Shown: in pieces, positions 8,352-18,003 of the stretch
Position numbering within the stretch: the first letter of the stretch is position 1
How the letters are laid out: the number at the start of each line of letters is the position of its first letter
Origin: Lysinibacillus_B sp031181585
GTDB taxonomy: Bacteria > Bacillota > Bacilli > Bacillales_A > Planococcaceae
DNA: 64,000 bases
Assembly (NCBI RefSeq): GCF_047301505.1
Contig: NZ_CP154840.1
Span: 1,488,001 to 1,552,000 of the forward strand
Direction of reading: 5' to 3'
The notes under the pieces: generated by a model
What the model was told of the DNA's origin: nothing
What the model saw: only the letters and a program-made list of their open reading frames with translations
The model's database searches: none
Position numbers and translations under genes: made by a program

Positions 8352-9533
8352 TTATAAAATGAAGCTGACGATGATCGATGAAAGTATACTTACAAGTGTT
8401 GCGCCATATAACAGTTTCAATCCAAAACGCGCAACGGCATTTCCCTTTTCCTCATTCAGACTTTTGACAGCCCCGACGATAATACCAATTGATGAAAAGT
8501 TGGCGAAGGAAACGAGGAATACAGAAAGAATGCCCATTGTTCGTTCACTAAAGGCATAATTGCCTTCGGATAAATCCAGCATCGCAACAAATTCATTAGT
8601 CAACAGTTTAGTCGCCATAATGGCTCCTGCATCAACCGCTTCTGAGAAAGGAATCCCCATAATAAAAGCAATTGGAGAAAATAGATAACCTAGGATCGTC
8701 TGGAATGAGATATTAAACAATAGCTCAAACACATGATTGAATCCTGCCATTAATGCTATGAACCCAATTAACATAGCCCCGACGATAATTGCTACCTTAA
8801 AACCATCAAGAATATACTCACCGAGCATTTCAAAAAAGGATTGCCTTTTTTCCTCCTGTATTTCTAATATATCCTCTCTAGGGTCAATTTCGTACGGGTT
8901 AATAATAGAAGCTATAATAAAACCGCCAAATAAGTTTAAAACTAAAGCTGTGACAATATATTTTGGTTCCAGCATCGTCATATAAGCCCCGACGATGGAC
9001 ATCGATACAGTCGACATCGCTGAAGCACACAAAGTGTACAAACGCTGGTTCGTAAGCATGCCGAGTTGTTTTTTTAATGTAATGAAAACTTCCGACTGTC
9101 CCACCATCAGTGAAGCAACGGCATTGTATGATTCAAGTTTACCCATACCGTTTACTTTACTTAATAACACGCCGATACCCTTCATTAGGAATGGCAGAAT
9201 TTTCAGATGCTGCAGAATACCGATTAATGCAGAAATAAATACAATTGGCAGCAATACAGTTAAAAAGAATGGAGCCTCTCCTTCATTCGCGATACCGCCA
9301 AACACGAAGGCAATCCCTTCGCTTGCATATTCAAGCAATGTGCTGAAAACAGCAGCTATTCCCCTGATGATGATTAATCCGAATTCTGTATTTAACAATA
9401 ACAATGATAAAAGAATTTGAATGATAATCATCGTGATAATTGGTCTGATTTTTATCTGTTTCCGGTTGGAACTAGCCAGCCATGCTAAAAACAATACAAT
9501 AAGGATACCTATAATAGAAATAACGTATTGCAC
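8352..9533 (-). CDS. Concentrative nucleoside transporter (CNT/NupC family)
   Basis: A 393-residue polytopic membrane protein, the usual length for bacterial CNT nucleoside:cation symporters such as B. subtilis NupC/NupG. Family landmarks are the N-terminal LNTEFGLIIIRG, the gating/GQSE segment VASLMVGQSEVFITLKKQL, and NPYEIDP with the NEFVAMLDLS and FANFSSIGIIVGA regions near the end. It imports purine or pyrimidine nucleosides; the substrate class cannot be told from sequence. I looked for a purine riboswitch in the leader and did not see one. Confidence 0.88.
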   Translation of the reverse strand: MQYVISIIGILIVLFLAWLASSNRKQIKIRPIITMIIIQILLSLLLLNTEFGLIIIRGIAAVFSTLLEYASEGIAFVFGGIANEGEAPFFLTVLLPIVFISALIGILQHLKILPFLMKGIGVLLSKVNGMGKLESYNAVASLMVGQSEVFITLKKQLGMLTNQRLYTLCASAMSTVSMSIVGAYMTMLEPKYIVTALVLNLFGGFIIASIINPYEIDPREDILEIQEEKRQSFFEMLGEYILDGFKVAIIVGAMLIGFIALMAGFNHVFELLFNISFQTILGYLFSPIAFIMGIPFSEAVDAGAIMATKLLTNEFVAMLDLSEGNYAFSERTMGILSVFLVSFANFSSIGIIVGAVKSLNEEKGNAVARFGLKLLYGATLVSILSSIIVSFIL

Positions 9534-10036
9534 ATGTAACCTCCTGATGAAATGTAATAATATGTCATCGCTTCTAAAGTAAAACGTTTACTGGTGTTTA
9601 CAATAGATACTTTACCCATATTTTATAAAAAAGAACCGGACATCATTTTTTCAAGTAAATACTTAATTCCTTAAGTTTGGAGAGTTTTTTACTTTACACC
9701 AGAAGGTTCCAAGGGATAATACGGAGCTGCCAATAAGATGGCAAGGGATAATTGACGGTTGGAGTTGGTCAAAGGGCATACTTCAACAAATGAGGGCCGC
9801 ACTTACATGAGATATGGTGAACTGTACAACAAGTGCTGGTAAACAAATAAAGACGTAAGATGAAAAAGTTTTCTTAAAAATAAAGTGATTTTAATTATAG
9901 ACGATCAAATGAGCTTCTTATGACGGGGAATGTATGTTGAAGAAATTTTGGCTACTCATTATATTCGGTAAAAAGTGAAAATAGATAAGAACAACCATGT
10001 AGACAAAGTGCATAGTATATGAAAAAGACCGATACG
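9534..10036. other. Gene-free stretch upstream of the nucleoside transporter
   Basis: About 500 nt. Near the transporter is a near-palindrome AGTAAAACGTTTACT (9578-9592) that could be a LacI-type or weak catabolite-responsive operator; it misses three outer consensus positions of a cre box. A short frame beginning at about 9934 reads MLKKFWLLIIFGKK and stops, perhaps a relic. Nothing else is supported. Confidence 0.3.
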
Positions 10037-10050
10037 AAAGGCGGAATCTG

Positions 10051-10704
10051 TTGTATCATCCACAAATGCAGTGTCAGCCATTTCCGATCTCACGTGAAAT
10101 GACCGTGACAGGGAATGGAGAAATCATTGCGCAGCCCGACTATGTTCAAATTCAGATAGAAGTGCGTACAGAAGGAAAGGATGTCAGTTTAGCTCAGCAG
10201 GAAAATGCCCGTATCATGAACCGTGTCATTGAATCGCTCTTGGCGTTAAATATTCCACGAGAGGCGATCCAAACGACTGCCTATACCATTTCTCCAAACT
10301 ACGATTATATTGAGGGAAGACAAGTGTTTAGGGGATATGAGGTGCAAAATGCGATTACCGTTAAAATAACGGATATTAGTCAAGCTGGCACAGTTATTGA
10401 TACAGCTATACAAAATGGGGCAAATCATGTTTCAGCTATTCAGTTTAAAATAGAAGATTCGGATGCCTATTATCAAAGGGCCCTTAATTTAGCACTAATC
10501 AATGCAATAGCGAAAGCCAAATCCATGGCTGAAACGATGCGTGTACCTTTACAGCCTATACCAATCAAGATTGTTGAAGAGAGCCAAAATATTACACCCG
10601 TTCCTTATAAGTTGGCTCAATTAAGCAATCAGGAATTTGCGACACCTATTGAACAAGGGACAATTTCCATTAATGCCTCTGTTCAAGTTAAATTTCAATT
10701 TTAG
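10051..10704 (+). CDS. SIMPL domain (DUF541) protein
   Basis: A 217-residue protein. It opens with the characteristic SIMPL start REMTVTGNGEIIAQPDYVQIQIEV, has the GYEVQNAITVKI segment, and ends TISINASVQVKFQF. SIMPL proteins form periplasmic or cell-surface oligomers of unclear role; no signal peptide is evident here. The TTG start at 10051 is supported by AAAGGCGG at 10037-10044, six bases upstream. It is a single gene, followed by a hairpin at 10847-10888. Confidence 0.8.
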   Translation: MYHPQMQCQPFPISREMTVTGNGEIIAQPDYVQIQIEVRTEGKDVSLAQQENARIMNRVIESLLALNIPREAIQTTAYTISPNYDYIEGRQVFRGYEVQNAITVKITDISQAGTVIDTAIQNGANHVSAIQFKIEDSDAYYQRALNLALINAIAKAKSMAETMRVPLQPIPIKIVEESQNITPVPYKLAQLSNQEFATPIEQGTISINASVQVKFQF

Positions 10705-10846
10705 GATTAAATTATAGCAGTGTTAGTTAACGTATCAATAGCTAGTGAAAAATATATGTGTATTATTAATGTGTCTACAGTTATGAATGTTCTCTAGCTA
10801 GGTTCTCGGGAAACTAGTTTCACCGTTTGTGATTTATACTGGAAAA

Positions 10847-10895
10847 CCCCGAATAGTTCCACTTTTGATCAGTGCCTGCCATTCGGGGGAAGTTT
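10847..10895. terminator. Terminator between convergent genes
   Basis: CCCCGAAT / ATTCGGGG with a 26-nt loop, followed by GAAGTTTTT on the plus strand and preceded by AAAA, which gives a T-run on the minus strand. It lies between the SIMPL gene and the DUF1801 gene. Confidence 0.55.
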
Positions 10896-10898
10896 TTA

Positions 10899-11333
10899 TT
10901 ACTTTTTCACCAATTGTTTTTCATACAGCTCAATCCATCGCTGGGGTGTCATCTTTTGCAGCAGCTCACCGATAAGCTCATATGGTATATGCTTCGTGTT
11001 TGTTAGTCGAATACAGCTTTTTCCCATGTTTAATTTTGTAGATACTTGCTTGGCGTATTCGTTTTGGAACCATGTTAGTAATTCTTCATCAGCGTAAATG
11101 CCCATATGATAAAGTCCAATATGCTGCTTCTGTGCAATAAGGGCAAGAAAGGGAAGAGGCTTTTCAGGTGTAACATGATAGCCCTTCGCATATAGAGAAT
11201 GAGGGATGACATAACCTAACCCGCCGTTCTCCTCGACTTTTTCGAACCCGTCTGGTAAGTTTTGTTCTATCGTTTCTACGAGTTTTATAAAAGCTTCACG
11301 TCTCTTTTCATCTACTAAATGCTCATAGTTCAT
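10899..11333 (-). CDS. DUF1801 (YdhG-like) family protein
   Basis: A 144-residue small soluble protein. The pattern GGLGYVIPHSLYAKGYHVTPEKPLPFLALIAQKQHIGLYHMGIY and the closing LLQKMTPQRWIELYEKQL fit the DUF1801 / YdhG family, whose function is not settled. ATG 11333 is preceded by GGAGGTG with good spacing; a longer reading from 11354 would overlap the upstream stop. It follows the AlkD-like gene by 14 nt, so the two form an operon. Confidence 0.75.
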   Translation of the reverse strand: MNYEHLVDEKRREAFIKLVETIEQNLPDGFEKVEENGGLGYVIPHSLYAKGYHVTPEKPLPFLALIAQKQHIGLYHMGIYADEELLTWFQNEYAKQVSTKLNMGKSCIRLTNTKHIPYELIGELLQKMTPQRWIELYEKQLVKK

Positions 11334-11347
11334 GTCGGCACCTCCAG

Positions 11348-12055
11348 TTAGCATCGTACATATTTTCGTTTAAATCCGATTCGATTACGTTCAACTTCCT
11401 TTAAAATACTTTCGTAGGCATTTACAACACTGCTTTTTTTATGATCACGCTTTATTTCTACAGCACCAATGATTTGGGCTGTTTCAAGCGCTTGTTCATG
11501 CAGCGGTTTAAAGGAGACACCCACAGTAGTTACAAAGTTATTCATAGAAGCCTTTGTACGCGGCGGTGCTTCATGTATTTTTTCTTTTACTGTTTGCAGC
11601 ATGCCCGTTAATTTAGATACAGAAAATTCCTCGTCCTTGCGATTGCCAAGCATCCAGCAATAGCAGCTCCAGCCAGCCGACATTTTCAACTCTTCATTAC
11701 TAGCAATCCATTCATCAGCAATATTTTGGCCGATAGGGGATTCTGCTAATGTCACCGCAACAACATAATCTGATAACATGTAAAAATAAGCCTCATCGAT
11801 CCAACGATTAAAATCATCCTCTGTCATATGAACAGGGTCAGCAATAATCCCTGCAAAGTACATCGCATCATAATTTCCTGTGGCGTAGAGCTGTTCTGCT
11901 AAAGGCTGATCGATTTTTATTTGTTTTGCGATAGGTTTCATTGCGCCTGTTGCAACGCCAAATACAGGTTCTCTTGCACCGTTTGATAAATAGATTTTCT
12001 TCGTACGCTCTTTCCCTAACGCTTCTAGTTTTTCCATTACTTCTTCAAACTGCAT
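11348..12055 (-). CDS. AlkD-like DNA alkylation repair protein
   Basis: A 235-residue all-helical protein of the DNA alkylation repair (HEAT-like) family, relatives of AlkD, which removes N3- and N7-alkylated purines. Recognisable segments are VFGVATGAMKPIAKQIKID, YDAMYFAGIIADP, WIDEAYFYMLSDYVVAVTLAES and PPRTKASMNNFVTTVGV. It starts at ATG 12055 with GAGGATG upstream. It is co-transcribed with the DUF1801 gene. Catalytic activity is not certain, since many family members lack the AlkD active-site set. Confidence 0.8.
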   Translation of the reverse strand: MQFEEVMEKLEALGKERTKKIYLSNGAREPVFGVATGAMKPIAKQIKIDQPLAEQLYATGNYDAMYFAGIIADPVHMTEDDFNRWIDEAYFYMLSDYVVAVTLAESPIGQNIADEWIASNEELKMSAGWSCYCWMLGNRKDEEFSVSKLTGMLQTVKEKIHEAPPRTKASMNNFVTTVGVSFKPLHEQALETAQIIGAVEIKRDHKKSSVVNAYESILKEVERNRIGFKRKYVRC

Positions 12056-12181
12056 ATCGACACATCCTCAATTGATTTGATTTGAACATTTGAATCATCA
12101 TTATTGTAACGGAAAAAGTTTGGATGGCAAACACAGGTATCGATTTTCCGGGTTAAAATTAAAACGTTGTATGTACTAACC

Positions 12182-12222
12182 ATATAAACAACCCCATTCT
12201 AGGAACTGCGGGTTGTTTATAT
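12182..12222 (-). terminator. Terminator of the amidinohydrolase gene
   Basis: A 13-bp perfect stem ATATAAACAACCC / GGGTTGTTTATAT with a 15-nt loop, just beyond the stop of the minus-strand gene at 12238. Confidence 0.65.
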
Positions 12223-12237
12223 AGCCGTTTTTCTATT

Positions 12238-13095
12238 TTATGCTTCTCGTAAGATAGGAAGGGTGCAGCAGCGGAAAGAGCCGCCCGATTTAATGATTTC
12301 TGTAATATCAACTTCAATTACTTGAAAGCCCCGGTCACGAAGCTGCTTGTTTACATTCTTATTAACGGGCAGGCTTAATACCCGCTTGTTGCCAATGCAC
12401 AATACATTTGTCCCTAATTGAAATTGTTCCTCTTCCGAAACTACAATTAAATCATAGCGTGCAGCAAAAAAATCGATTTGCTTTTGTGTTAAGGCATTTG
12501 GGTAAATAAGGGCTACTTCAGGGGAAACGACATTAAATACACAATCCAAATGCAAATATTTTTCTTTAAATGGAATAGGAATGACATCAAATTTATTTAA
12601 AAGACGCTGTAATTGTTCAACAGCTTTTTCTTCTGTCCGATTGCTGAGTCCCACGTAAATCGTATTCTGATCAATTACAACATCTCCGCCTTCAATTCGT
12701 TCCTCGATTAAATTATAATAGGAGATTTCTTCATCCTCCAGCCACTGCTTTAAAATGTTTTCTTCCCCTGAGCGAACGTCTGTGGCCATTTTAGCAACAA
12801 ATATTGTTTGTCCTAGTGTAAAACCAACATCCCTTGTAAAGACCTGTTCAGGATATTTTTTATGATAAGGTAATAAAATAACATCGACATTATTTTCTTT
12901 TAGCGTTTTAACAAATTCACCGTGCTGCTCGAGTGCGCGTTCAATATGAATGCCTTCATTCTTAAAATGCTTTTGTGTTTCATTAATTACGTCGCGGATT
13001 GTCATATATTGAGGCTGGCAAAGAATCACTCGTTTTAATACATCGTACTCACTCATGCAAAAAGTCTTGAGGTTTATGTTTGGGCGTTCTGTCAC
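12238..13095 (-). CDS. Dimethylarginine dimethylaminohydrolase-like amidinotransferase
   Basis: About 285 residues, arginine-deiminase/DDAH superfamily (pentein fold), enzymes acting on guanidino groups through a Cys-His pair. Landmarks are EQVFTRDVGFTLG, IEGGDVVI, the conserved H-D-C in YLHLDCVFNVV, and the C-terminal SGGSFRCCTLP carrying the nucleophilic Cys. Start: two in-frame GTG codons compete, 13101 and 13095. AGGAG sits only 3 nt from the first and 9 nt from the second, so 13095 is preferred. The physiological substrate is unknown. Confidence 0.8.
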   Translation of the reverse strand: MTERPNINLKTFCMSEYDVLKRVILCQPQYMTIRDVINETQKHFKNEGIHIERALEQHGEFVKTLKENNVDVILLPYHKKYPEQVFTRDVGFTLGQTIFVAKMATDVRSGEENILKQWLEDEEISYYNLIEERIEGGDVVIDQNTIYVGLSNRTEEKAVEQLQRLLNKFDVIPIPFKEKYLHLDCVFNVVSPEVALIYPNALTQKQIDFFAARYDLIVVSEEEQFQLGTNVLCIGNKRVLSLPVNKNVNKQLRDRGFQVIEVDITEIIKSGGSFRCCTLPILREA

Positions 13096-13101
13096 TTTCA
13101 C

Positions 13102-13405
13102 GCACTCCTATCATGGCTTTTTAAACTAGTTTTTCCGAAATGGTTATTATTATTACAAACAGACATTCAGGATTTGTTTTTGCGCCATACGATCTTTTAA
13201 CTATCCTTCCTTTTTAGATAGGGGAGATGGGCCTCATTTTAAAATAAAAAGGTAGAAGAGATGAATAATAAACAAAATCAGTTTACAGCCTCTGGGATGT
13301 GTACGAGTCCATTTAAAAACCAGCTAACTTCATGCCTCTATATGAATTTAATAAAATATGTGCTAAGAAGATAACACCTGATTGGATATTTTTGTATCAA
13401 ACCGC
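13102..13405. other. Gene-free stretch
   Basis: About 300 nt between the amidinohydrolase gene and the protease terminator. I saw no ORF, RNA or repeat that can be supported. Confidence 0.3.
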
Positions 13406-13441
13406 AAAAAAGAGAAATTGCGCTATGCAATTTCTCTTTTT
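13406..13441 (-). terminator. Terminator of the Vpr-like protease gene
   Basis: A 15-bp perfect stem AAAAAGAGAAATTGC / GCAATTTCTCTTTTT with a 5-nt loop GCTAT, and T-runs on both sides. Confidence 0.85.
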
Positions 13442-13486
13442 ACTTGAACCCAAATTAATAATGTCTTACACTTGATAACTTCTTTA

Positions 13487-16400
13487 TTACCTGCCGTTGC
13501 CGTTGCCGTTACCGTTACCGTTACCGTTACCGTTACCGTTACCGTTACCGTTACCGTTACCGTTACCGTTACCGTTGCCGTTACCGTTACCGTTACCGTT
13601 GCCGTTACCGTTGCCGTTACCGTTGCCATTACCGTTGCCATTGCCGTTACCATTGCCTGGTTTTACAACACTCACATCAAATGTTAGTGTATGCTCACCA
13701 TAAGTTACTGTAATCGTCGTCTTACCTTGACCTTTTCCTTTTACAGCTCCTTCTTTTACAGTAGCTATTTTATCATCCGCTACTTCATATGCTGCAAGCT
13801 TTGTAACATCTTTTTCTGTTGTTTTACCATCAAAAGTAGTTACTTCATTAATCGTAACTTTAACTTCTTTACCTATTCTAGTTTCAACATGGGCTTGGTC
13901 AATTTCTAAGGTTACTACTGGTGTTTCTACAACAGGTGCCTTCACTGTAACATTAACAGTTACTTCGTTACCACCGTGTGAAATCGTAATTGTAGTCGTG
14001 CCTTCTCCAACTGCGGTTACTAATCCATTTACTACTGTTGCAACGTTATCATCCGCAACAACATAAGTAGCTTTTGAAGTTACGTCCTCCTCAGTTGCAT
14101 CACCTTCAACTGGCGTGGACGTTTCTGTTACCGCAAGCTGTGCAGTTTCTCCAGCTGTCATGTCTAGCTCAGCTGGGTTTACAGAAAGTGTTACTACCGG
14201 TTCTACTACTTCTTTTTCATATATCACTGCTTCGCCAACATTCCCGGCAGCGTCAGTAATGACTACTGATACAGCAGTAGTTTCTGCTGTTACTGGGAAT
14301 GTGAAGCTGCCGTCTTGATTTAATTCAAAAGCAACAGGCGCCTGTACTTCGCCATTTACCGTCGCAATATAGGAAGCTTTTAACTTATCATTTAGGTTGT
14401 AATCTAAACCGTATAAATATAATTCTTCATTGTAGTCGATATACTTATCAGTTACTTGTCCTGTAGCGGCACCTTCAGCTACTGAACCAGTAATTGCTGG
14501 TTTCGTCGTTTTTACTACAATTGGACCAACATAATCCGAAACTACTCCAGATGCTGCAAGACCAGTGAAGTCAATTGTATATAAACCATCTGGAATCGTT
14601 GTGGCAGGTTCTGATCCCCATGGTTTGTACTGCCCGCCAATATTCAACGTATAAGAGCCTTTTCCTAGTGCCGTACCTGAATGTAGGTAACCAATGTAGC
14701 CATCTCCGTATTCTCCACCTTCAGGATTCATAATATCCCAAAGCTCGATATAGTTAGTTGTTACATCTCCAGTTAATGTGAATGAAAGTATAGCTGAGTC
14801 TTTCACTCCGTCTCCGTTAAATGATAGGTCTGTTTCTGTAATCTTGAAATCTTGAAGTTCAGTTACTGCCGCGCCGCCAAAGTCAGCTGCGAATGGCAAT
14901 GAAATTTCTGTAGCTCCACCGCTGATATAAATATATCCTAGTATTTCAGAGCCGTTTGGAGCCGTAGCTTGTGAAGCAGTTAGTGTAATATTTAAAACTT
15001 GCTCACCAGCTAGATTAAATGTTGGCTGATCTACTGTAACAGTAGCATCACCAAAGGTTTTTGTCACGTCAACTGATACGTTATAATTGCCGCCGTTCCC
15101 TTTGATATCTTTTACTAAAACTTGTTTCGTTACGGAAATATCTCCGTCTTTAAGTGATTGCGGGCCGAACGTAATCGTACCTTTCAGGTTTTCTGCAACT
15201 GCACCAGTTCCATCTAAAATGGCAGTATCAAGTGCATAGGCAAGAATTTCCGGATGCGCTGCTGCATAGGCATTGACACGTCCTGCACCTTGAGAAAATA
15301 CATCATATTTTGTTTTATCTAAAACCTTTGCTGTATTAGAAAGCGCCACTTTTACATCGAACGCGTTCCAATCAGGATTTGCTTGTTTAACTAATGCAGC
15401 AATACCGGCGATATGCGGTGTTGCCATAGATGTTCCTGTTTTACGAGCATATGCTTCCCCGTAATCTGCATCAGGGAAATCTTTTTTATACATTGGAATC
15501 GTTGACATAATGTTTGTCCCAGGTGCACTTACATCTGGTTTAATATCAAAGTTTGGTGTAGATGGTCCACGTGAACTTGAAGAGTTTACATCATCTCCGA
15601 GTGTCTTTGTTGAATCAAAATTACCAAAGCTTACTTTTCCAGTTCCTCCAGCTAATGCAGCGCGAATTGCTTCCCCGTCTGTTTGGGACATATCAAATGT
15701 TGGCAGAAAATCGAATGAATCACCAAGGAATGTACCTGAAATGTCCGGTGCATTTGTGCCGCCGGCAAAGTTGTGAATAATTGTTGCAACTGCTCCATTC
15801 GCCTTTGCATTCGCAATTTTATCGACGAATGCGATACTGCCGCGAGAAATCAATGCCACTTTACCCTTTACATCAATTCCTTCAAAGTCTTTTACTTCTC
15901 CGTTTCCAGGAATAGCAACGAGGTCAAACTCTCCTTGAAGCTGAGTTTCTAAATCTTTCCCAAAAGTTGTACCCATTAACGGAAGCTGTTTTGTTAAGTT
16001 GTAGTCGCCGACTGTAACATTCACTTCTCCGTTGTACATTGTTTCAGGGTTTGTTGTGTTACCAACAGCAATTCCTAAACGAGCCGTTGCAGGTGTACCC
16101 ATTGTTCCGCGATTTGGACCAGAGTTTCCAGTTGCAATTACTCCGATTGTTCCAGCCATCATTGCATTATTAATGGCGAATGAACCAGCATCTGTTTCAG
16201 AGTTAGCGCCGCCGCCAAGTGAAAGGTTGATAATATCCATTTTTTCTATGACAGCAGTTTCAATTGCTTTAACAATACCGGATGTTGCTCCGCTTCCATA
16301 CGCTCCAAGAACACGGTAAGCATAAAGGTCCACTTTTGGAGCAATTCCTTTAATACCGAATTCGTTAGCTCCGATTGCTGCAATTGTGCCGGCAACATGT

Positions 16401-17266
16401 GTACCGTGAGAAGTATAGAATGAGCTTCCGTTTGCATTAAATTCAGGTGTCCCGGGTGGACGCTCCGAAGGCGATGTTTCCGATGCATCGTCATCTGCAC
16501 GAGGCTTCGTGTAAGTTGATGAATGTGGAATAAAGTTTTTTCCGCCTTTATAAATTCCAGCAAACTCAGGGTGATCTGCATCAATACCAGTATCTAATAC
16601 TGCTACTTTTATTCCTTGTCCTTCAATTCCTTCGTTCCAAAGCTGTTCGATGCCAAGAAAAGAATTACTTGTATTCATTTGAGCTTCTACTTGATCTTGC
16701 TTAATAATGTCTGATGATTGCATCGTATTATCTTCCGATGCGTAAACAGTTGCATCGGGTTCGATTAATGTAACTCCTTCTATCGTAAGCAGTTTCGGAA
16801 GATCATTAGCTTTGACAGTTGCCGCAAAACCGTTTAGAACAGTATCAAATGTGTATCCTTGCGTCATCTGCACTTTTTTTGCAGCTAATTCTTTTTTTAC
16901 ATTTGCTTGCTGTGCTTTTACATTTGAGCGAACTTCATTTGCACGGGCATTAGAGAATTTTTGGCCTTTGACTTGGCTCATTCCTTGCTCTAGTGCCACA
17001 GGCTTTTCAGATAAATGAACGATGACAGCAACATCTTGATTGCCTGACACATTTTGCAGGCTTTCATGAAGGGTTGGACCATCTTTAGATAAGCTTAGCT
17101 GTTCAGCAATAGCCGCCTTTAATTGGAGTATACTTTCACTTTGACCATTCTGCTTGAATGGTTTCAGTTCTTCAGCACCAGCACTCGAGAATGGAACCAA
17201 TAGAGAAAGCACCATTACGAAAGCTAGAATACTGCTAAAGAGCTTCGTAAACTTAAAATTTTTCAA
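13487..17266 (-). CDS. Secreted Vpr-like subtilisin with PA, Ig-like domains and Gly-Asn tail
   Basis: A 1259-residue exported S8 peptidase. In order: signal peptide (residues 1-30, cut near AGA/EE); inhibitor-I9-like propeptide; catalytic D225 (AVLDTGID), H287 (SHGTHVAG), oxyanion Asn in ATGNSGP and S613 (TGTSMATPH); a PA domain inserted between H and S (GKVALISRG, ANGAVATIIHN), as in B. subtilis Vpr; then Fn3/Ig-like regions and two tandem BIG2-like domains (each with ..VADD..AT V..G.V...G.G.TTIT). The last 57 residues are PG, then about 27 Gly-Asn pairs, then GR. Vpr itself is about 800 residues, so the C-terminal 400 are an extension. No LPXTG, SLH or other anchor is visible. It starts at ATG 17266. 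Confidence 0.92.
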   Translation of the reverse strand: MKNFKFTKLFSSILAFVMVLSLLVPFSSAGAEELKPFKQNGQSESILQLKAAIAEQLSLSKDGPTLHESLQNVSGNQDVAVIVHLSEKPVALEQGMSQVKGQKFSNARANEVRSNVKAQQANVKKELAAKKVQMTQGYTFDTVLNGFAATVKANDLPKLLTIEGVTLIEPDATVYASEDNTMQSSDIIKQDQVEAQMNTSNSFLGIEQLWNEGIEGQGIKVAVLDTGIDADHPEFAGIYKGGKNFIPHSSTYTKPRADDDASETSPSERPPGTPEFNANGSSFYTSHGTHVAGTIAAIGANEFGIKGIAPKVDLYAYRVLGAYGSGATSGIVKAIETAVIEKMDIINLSLGGGANSETDAGSFAINNAMMAGTIGVIATGNSGPNRGTMGTPATARLGIAVGNTTNPETMYNGEVNVTVGDYNLTKQLPLMGTTFGKDLETQLQGEFDLVAIPGNGEVKDFEGIDVKGKVALISRGSIAFVDKIANAKANGAVATIIHNFAGGTNAPDISGTFLGDSFDFLPTFDMSQTDGEAIRAALAGGTGKVSFGNFDSTKTLGDDVNSSSSRGPSTPNFDIKPDVSAPGTNIMSTIPMYKKDFPDADYGEAYARKTGTSMATPHIAGIAALVKQANPDWNAFDVKVALSNTAKVLDKTKYDVFSQGAGRVNAYAAAHPEILAYALDTAILDGTGAVAENLKGTITFGPQSLKDGDISVTKQVLVKDIKGNGGNYNVSVDVTKTFGDATVTVDQPTFNLAGEQVLNITLTASQATAPNGSEILGYIYISGGATEISLPFAADFGGAAVTELQDFKITETDLSFNGDGVKDSAILSFTLTGDVTTNYIELWDIMNPEGGEYGDGYIGYLHSGTALGKGSYTLNIGGQYKPWGSEPATTIPDGLYTIDFTGLAASGVVSDYVGPIVVKTTKPAITGSVAEGAATGQVTDKYIDYNEELYLYGLDYNLNDKLKASYIATVNGEVQAPVAFELNQDGSFTFPVTAETTAVSVVITDAAGNVGEAVIYEKEVVEPVVTLSVNPAELDMTAGETAQLAVTETSTPVEGDATEEDVTSKATYVVADDNVATVVNGLVTAVGEGTTTITISHGGNEVTVNVTVKAPVVETPVVTLEIDQAHVETRIGKEVKVTINEVTTFDGKTTEKDVTKLAAYEVADDKIATVKEGAVKGKGQGKTTITVTYGEHTLTFDVSVVKPGNGNGNGNGNGNGNGNGNGNGNGNGNGNGNGNGNGNGNGNGNGNGNGNGNGNGNGR
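13493..13657 (-). repeat. Hexanucleotide microsatellite coding (Gly-Asn)n
   Basis: 165 bp of the unit GGTAAC (GTTACC on the plus strand) with occasional GGCAAC or AAT variants: 27.5 units giving 28 Gly alternating with 27 Asn at the end of the protease. The unit is a multiple of three, so slippage changes tail length without breaking the frame. Long open frames on the opposite strand here (LPLPLP, VTVTVT) are by-products. Confidence 0.95.
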
Positions 17267-17527
17267 ATCTCATTTCCCCTTTACCTAAAATTCCCGCACT
17301 TTACAATTTAGTGCGATATCACCAATTTATCATAAGAAAATTAATCCGAATATCGAAATTTCAAAACATTCAAAAATATTGATAAATAGTATTACGTTAT
17401 CAACTATTTATTAAATCTATCTTCCTAGTAATTTACTAATAAAGTAGAACTTTCATACGAAAAATGACTTCTATTAATTTGTTAAATTAATCGAGTAGAG
17501 GAATAGTAAAAAATAGAAATAGAGTCA

Positions 17528-17771
17528 ATGATCAAGGGTACAATTGGAGGCGCAGTTGATAGTGCAGCTGCTGGTATAAAGGTAGGGGATGCAGTAGAAG
17601 AGAGGGGTTATTGGAGGAGCTTTTGGAGGGAAAACCAATTTAATAGTATGTTCAAGAAATGAAAAGGCGATCTGTAAACAAGCAGTATATCAGTTATTTA
17701 TTGTAAATTTAATAATGGGGGATTATTTTAAAAATACGCTCGTTGATATGCTAAAGGGAACCGTAATATAA
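17528..17771 (+). pseudogene. Frameshifted relic of a small glycine-rich protein gene
   Basis: A first frame from ATG 17528 reads MIKGTIGGAVDSAAAGIKVG and continues DAVEERG. A shift of one base at about 17606 joins it to VIGGAFGGKTNLIVCSRNEK, which stays open to TAA at 17769. The GG-rich alternation looks like a glycine-zipper membrane segment, but no family is recognised. There is no ribosome binding site. A hairpin follows. The rest of the gap 17267-18003 shows nothing else. Confidence 0.35.
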
Positions 17772-17789
17772 GTAATTGAGGTTACTAAA

Positions 17790-17823
17790 ATGACGAACGA
17801 ACCATAAAGAGTTCATTCGTCAT
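17790..17823 (+). terminator. Hairpin after the glycine-rich relic
   Basis: ATGACGAACGAAC / GTTCATTCGTCAT, a 13-bp stem with one mismatch and an 8-nt loop, followed by CTCAGTTTTCT. A likely terminator of the decayed gene. Confidence 0.5.
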
Positions 17824-18003
17824 CTCAGTTTTCTATCAGTTTTGAAGCAGGCTTTTATGTTGAGAAGTATCAGAATTAGTTTGATAGGCTTCATCATCTA
17901 ACGATCAATTTGGTTTCTCAGCAAATAGAGTACATGAAGTCAGGAACAGGAAGAATTTTGGCATGAGCTTAGTAGAAATTAGGGGATGAAATTAGATGCT
18001 GCT

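Noticed and set aside
9578..9592. Catabolite-responsive (cre) site upstream of the nucleoside transporter
   Set aside because: AGTAAAACGTTTACT misses three outer consensus positions; kept only as an unspecified palindrome.
9534..9700. Purine riboswitch expected before some nucleoside transporters
   Set aside because: Neither the conserved junction sequences nor the stems could be found on the minus strand.
13493..13657. Regular repeats resembling a CRISPR array
   Set aside because: The unit is 6 bp with no unique spacers and it is in frame with the protease.
13472..13703. Plus-strand ORFs of VTVTVT and LPLPLP repeats
   Set aside because: They are frame by-products of the hexanucleotide tract that codes the Gly-Asn tail on the minus strand, and have no ribosome binding sites.
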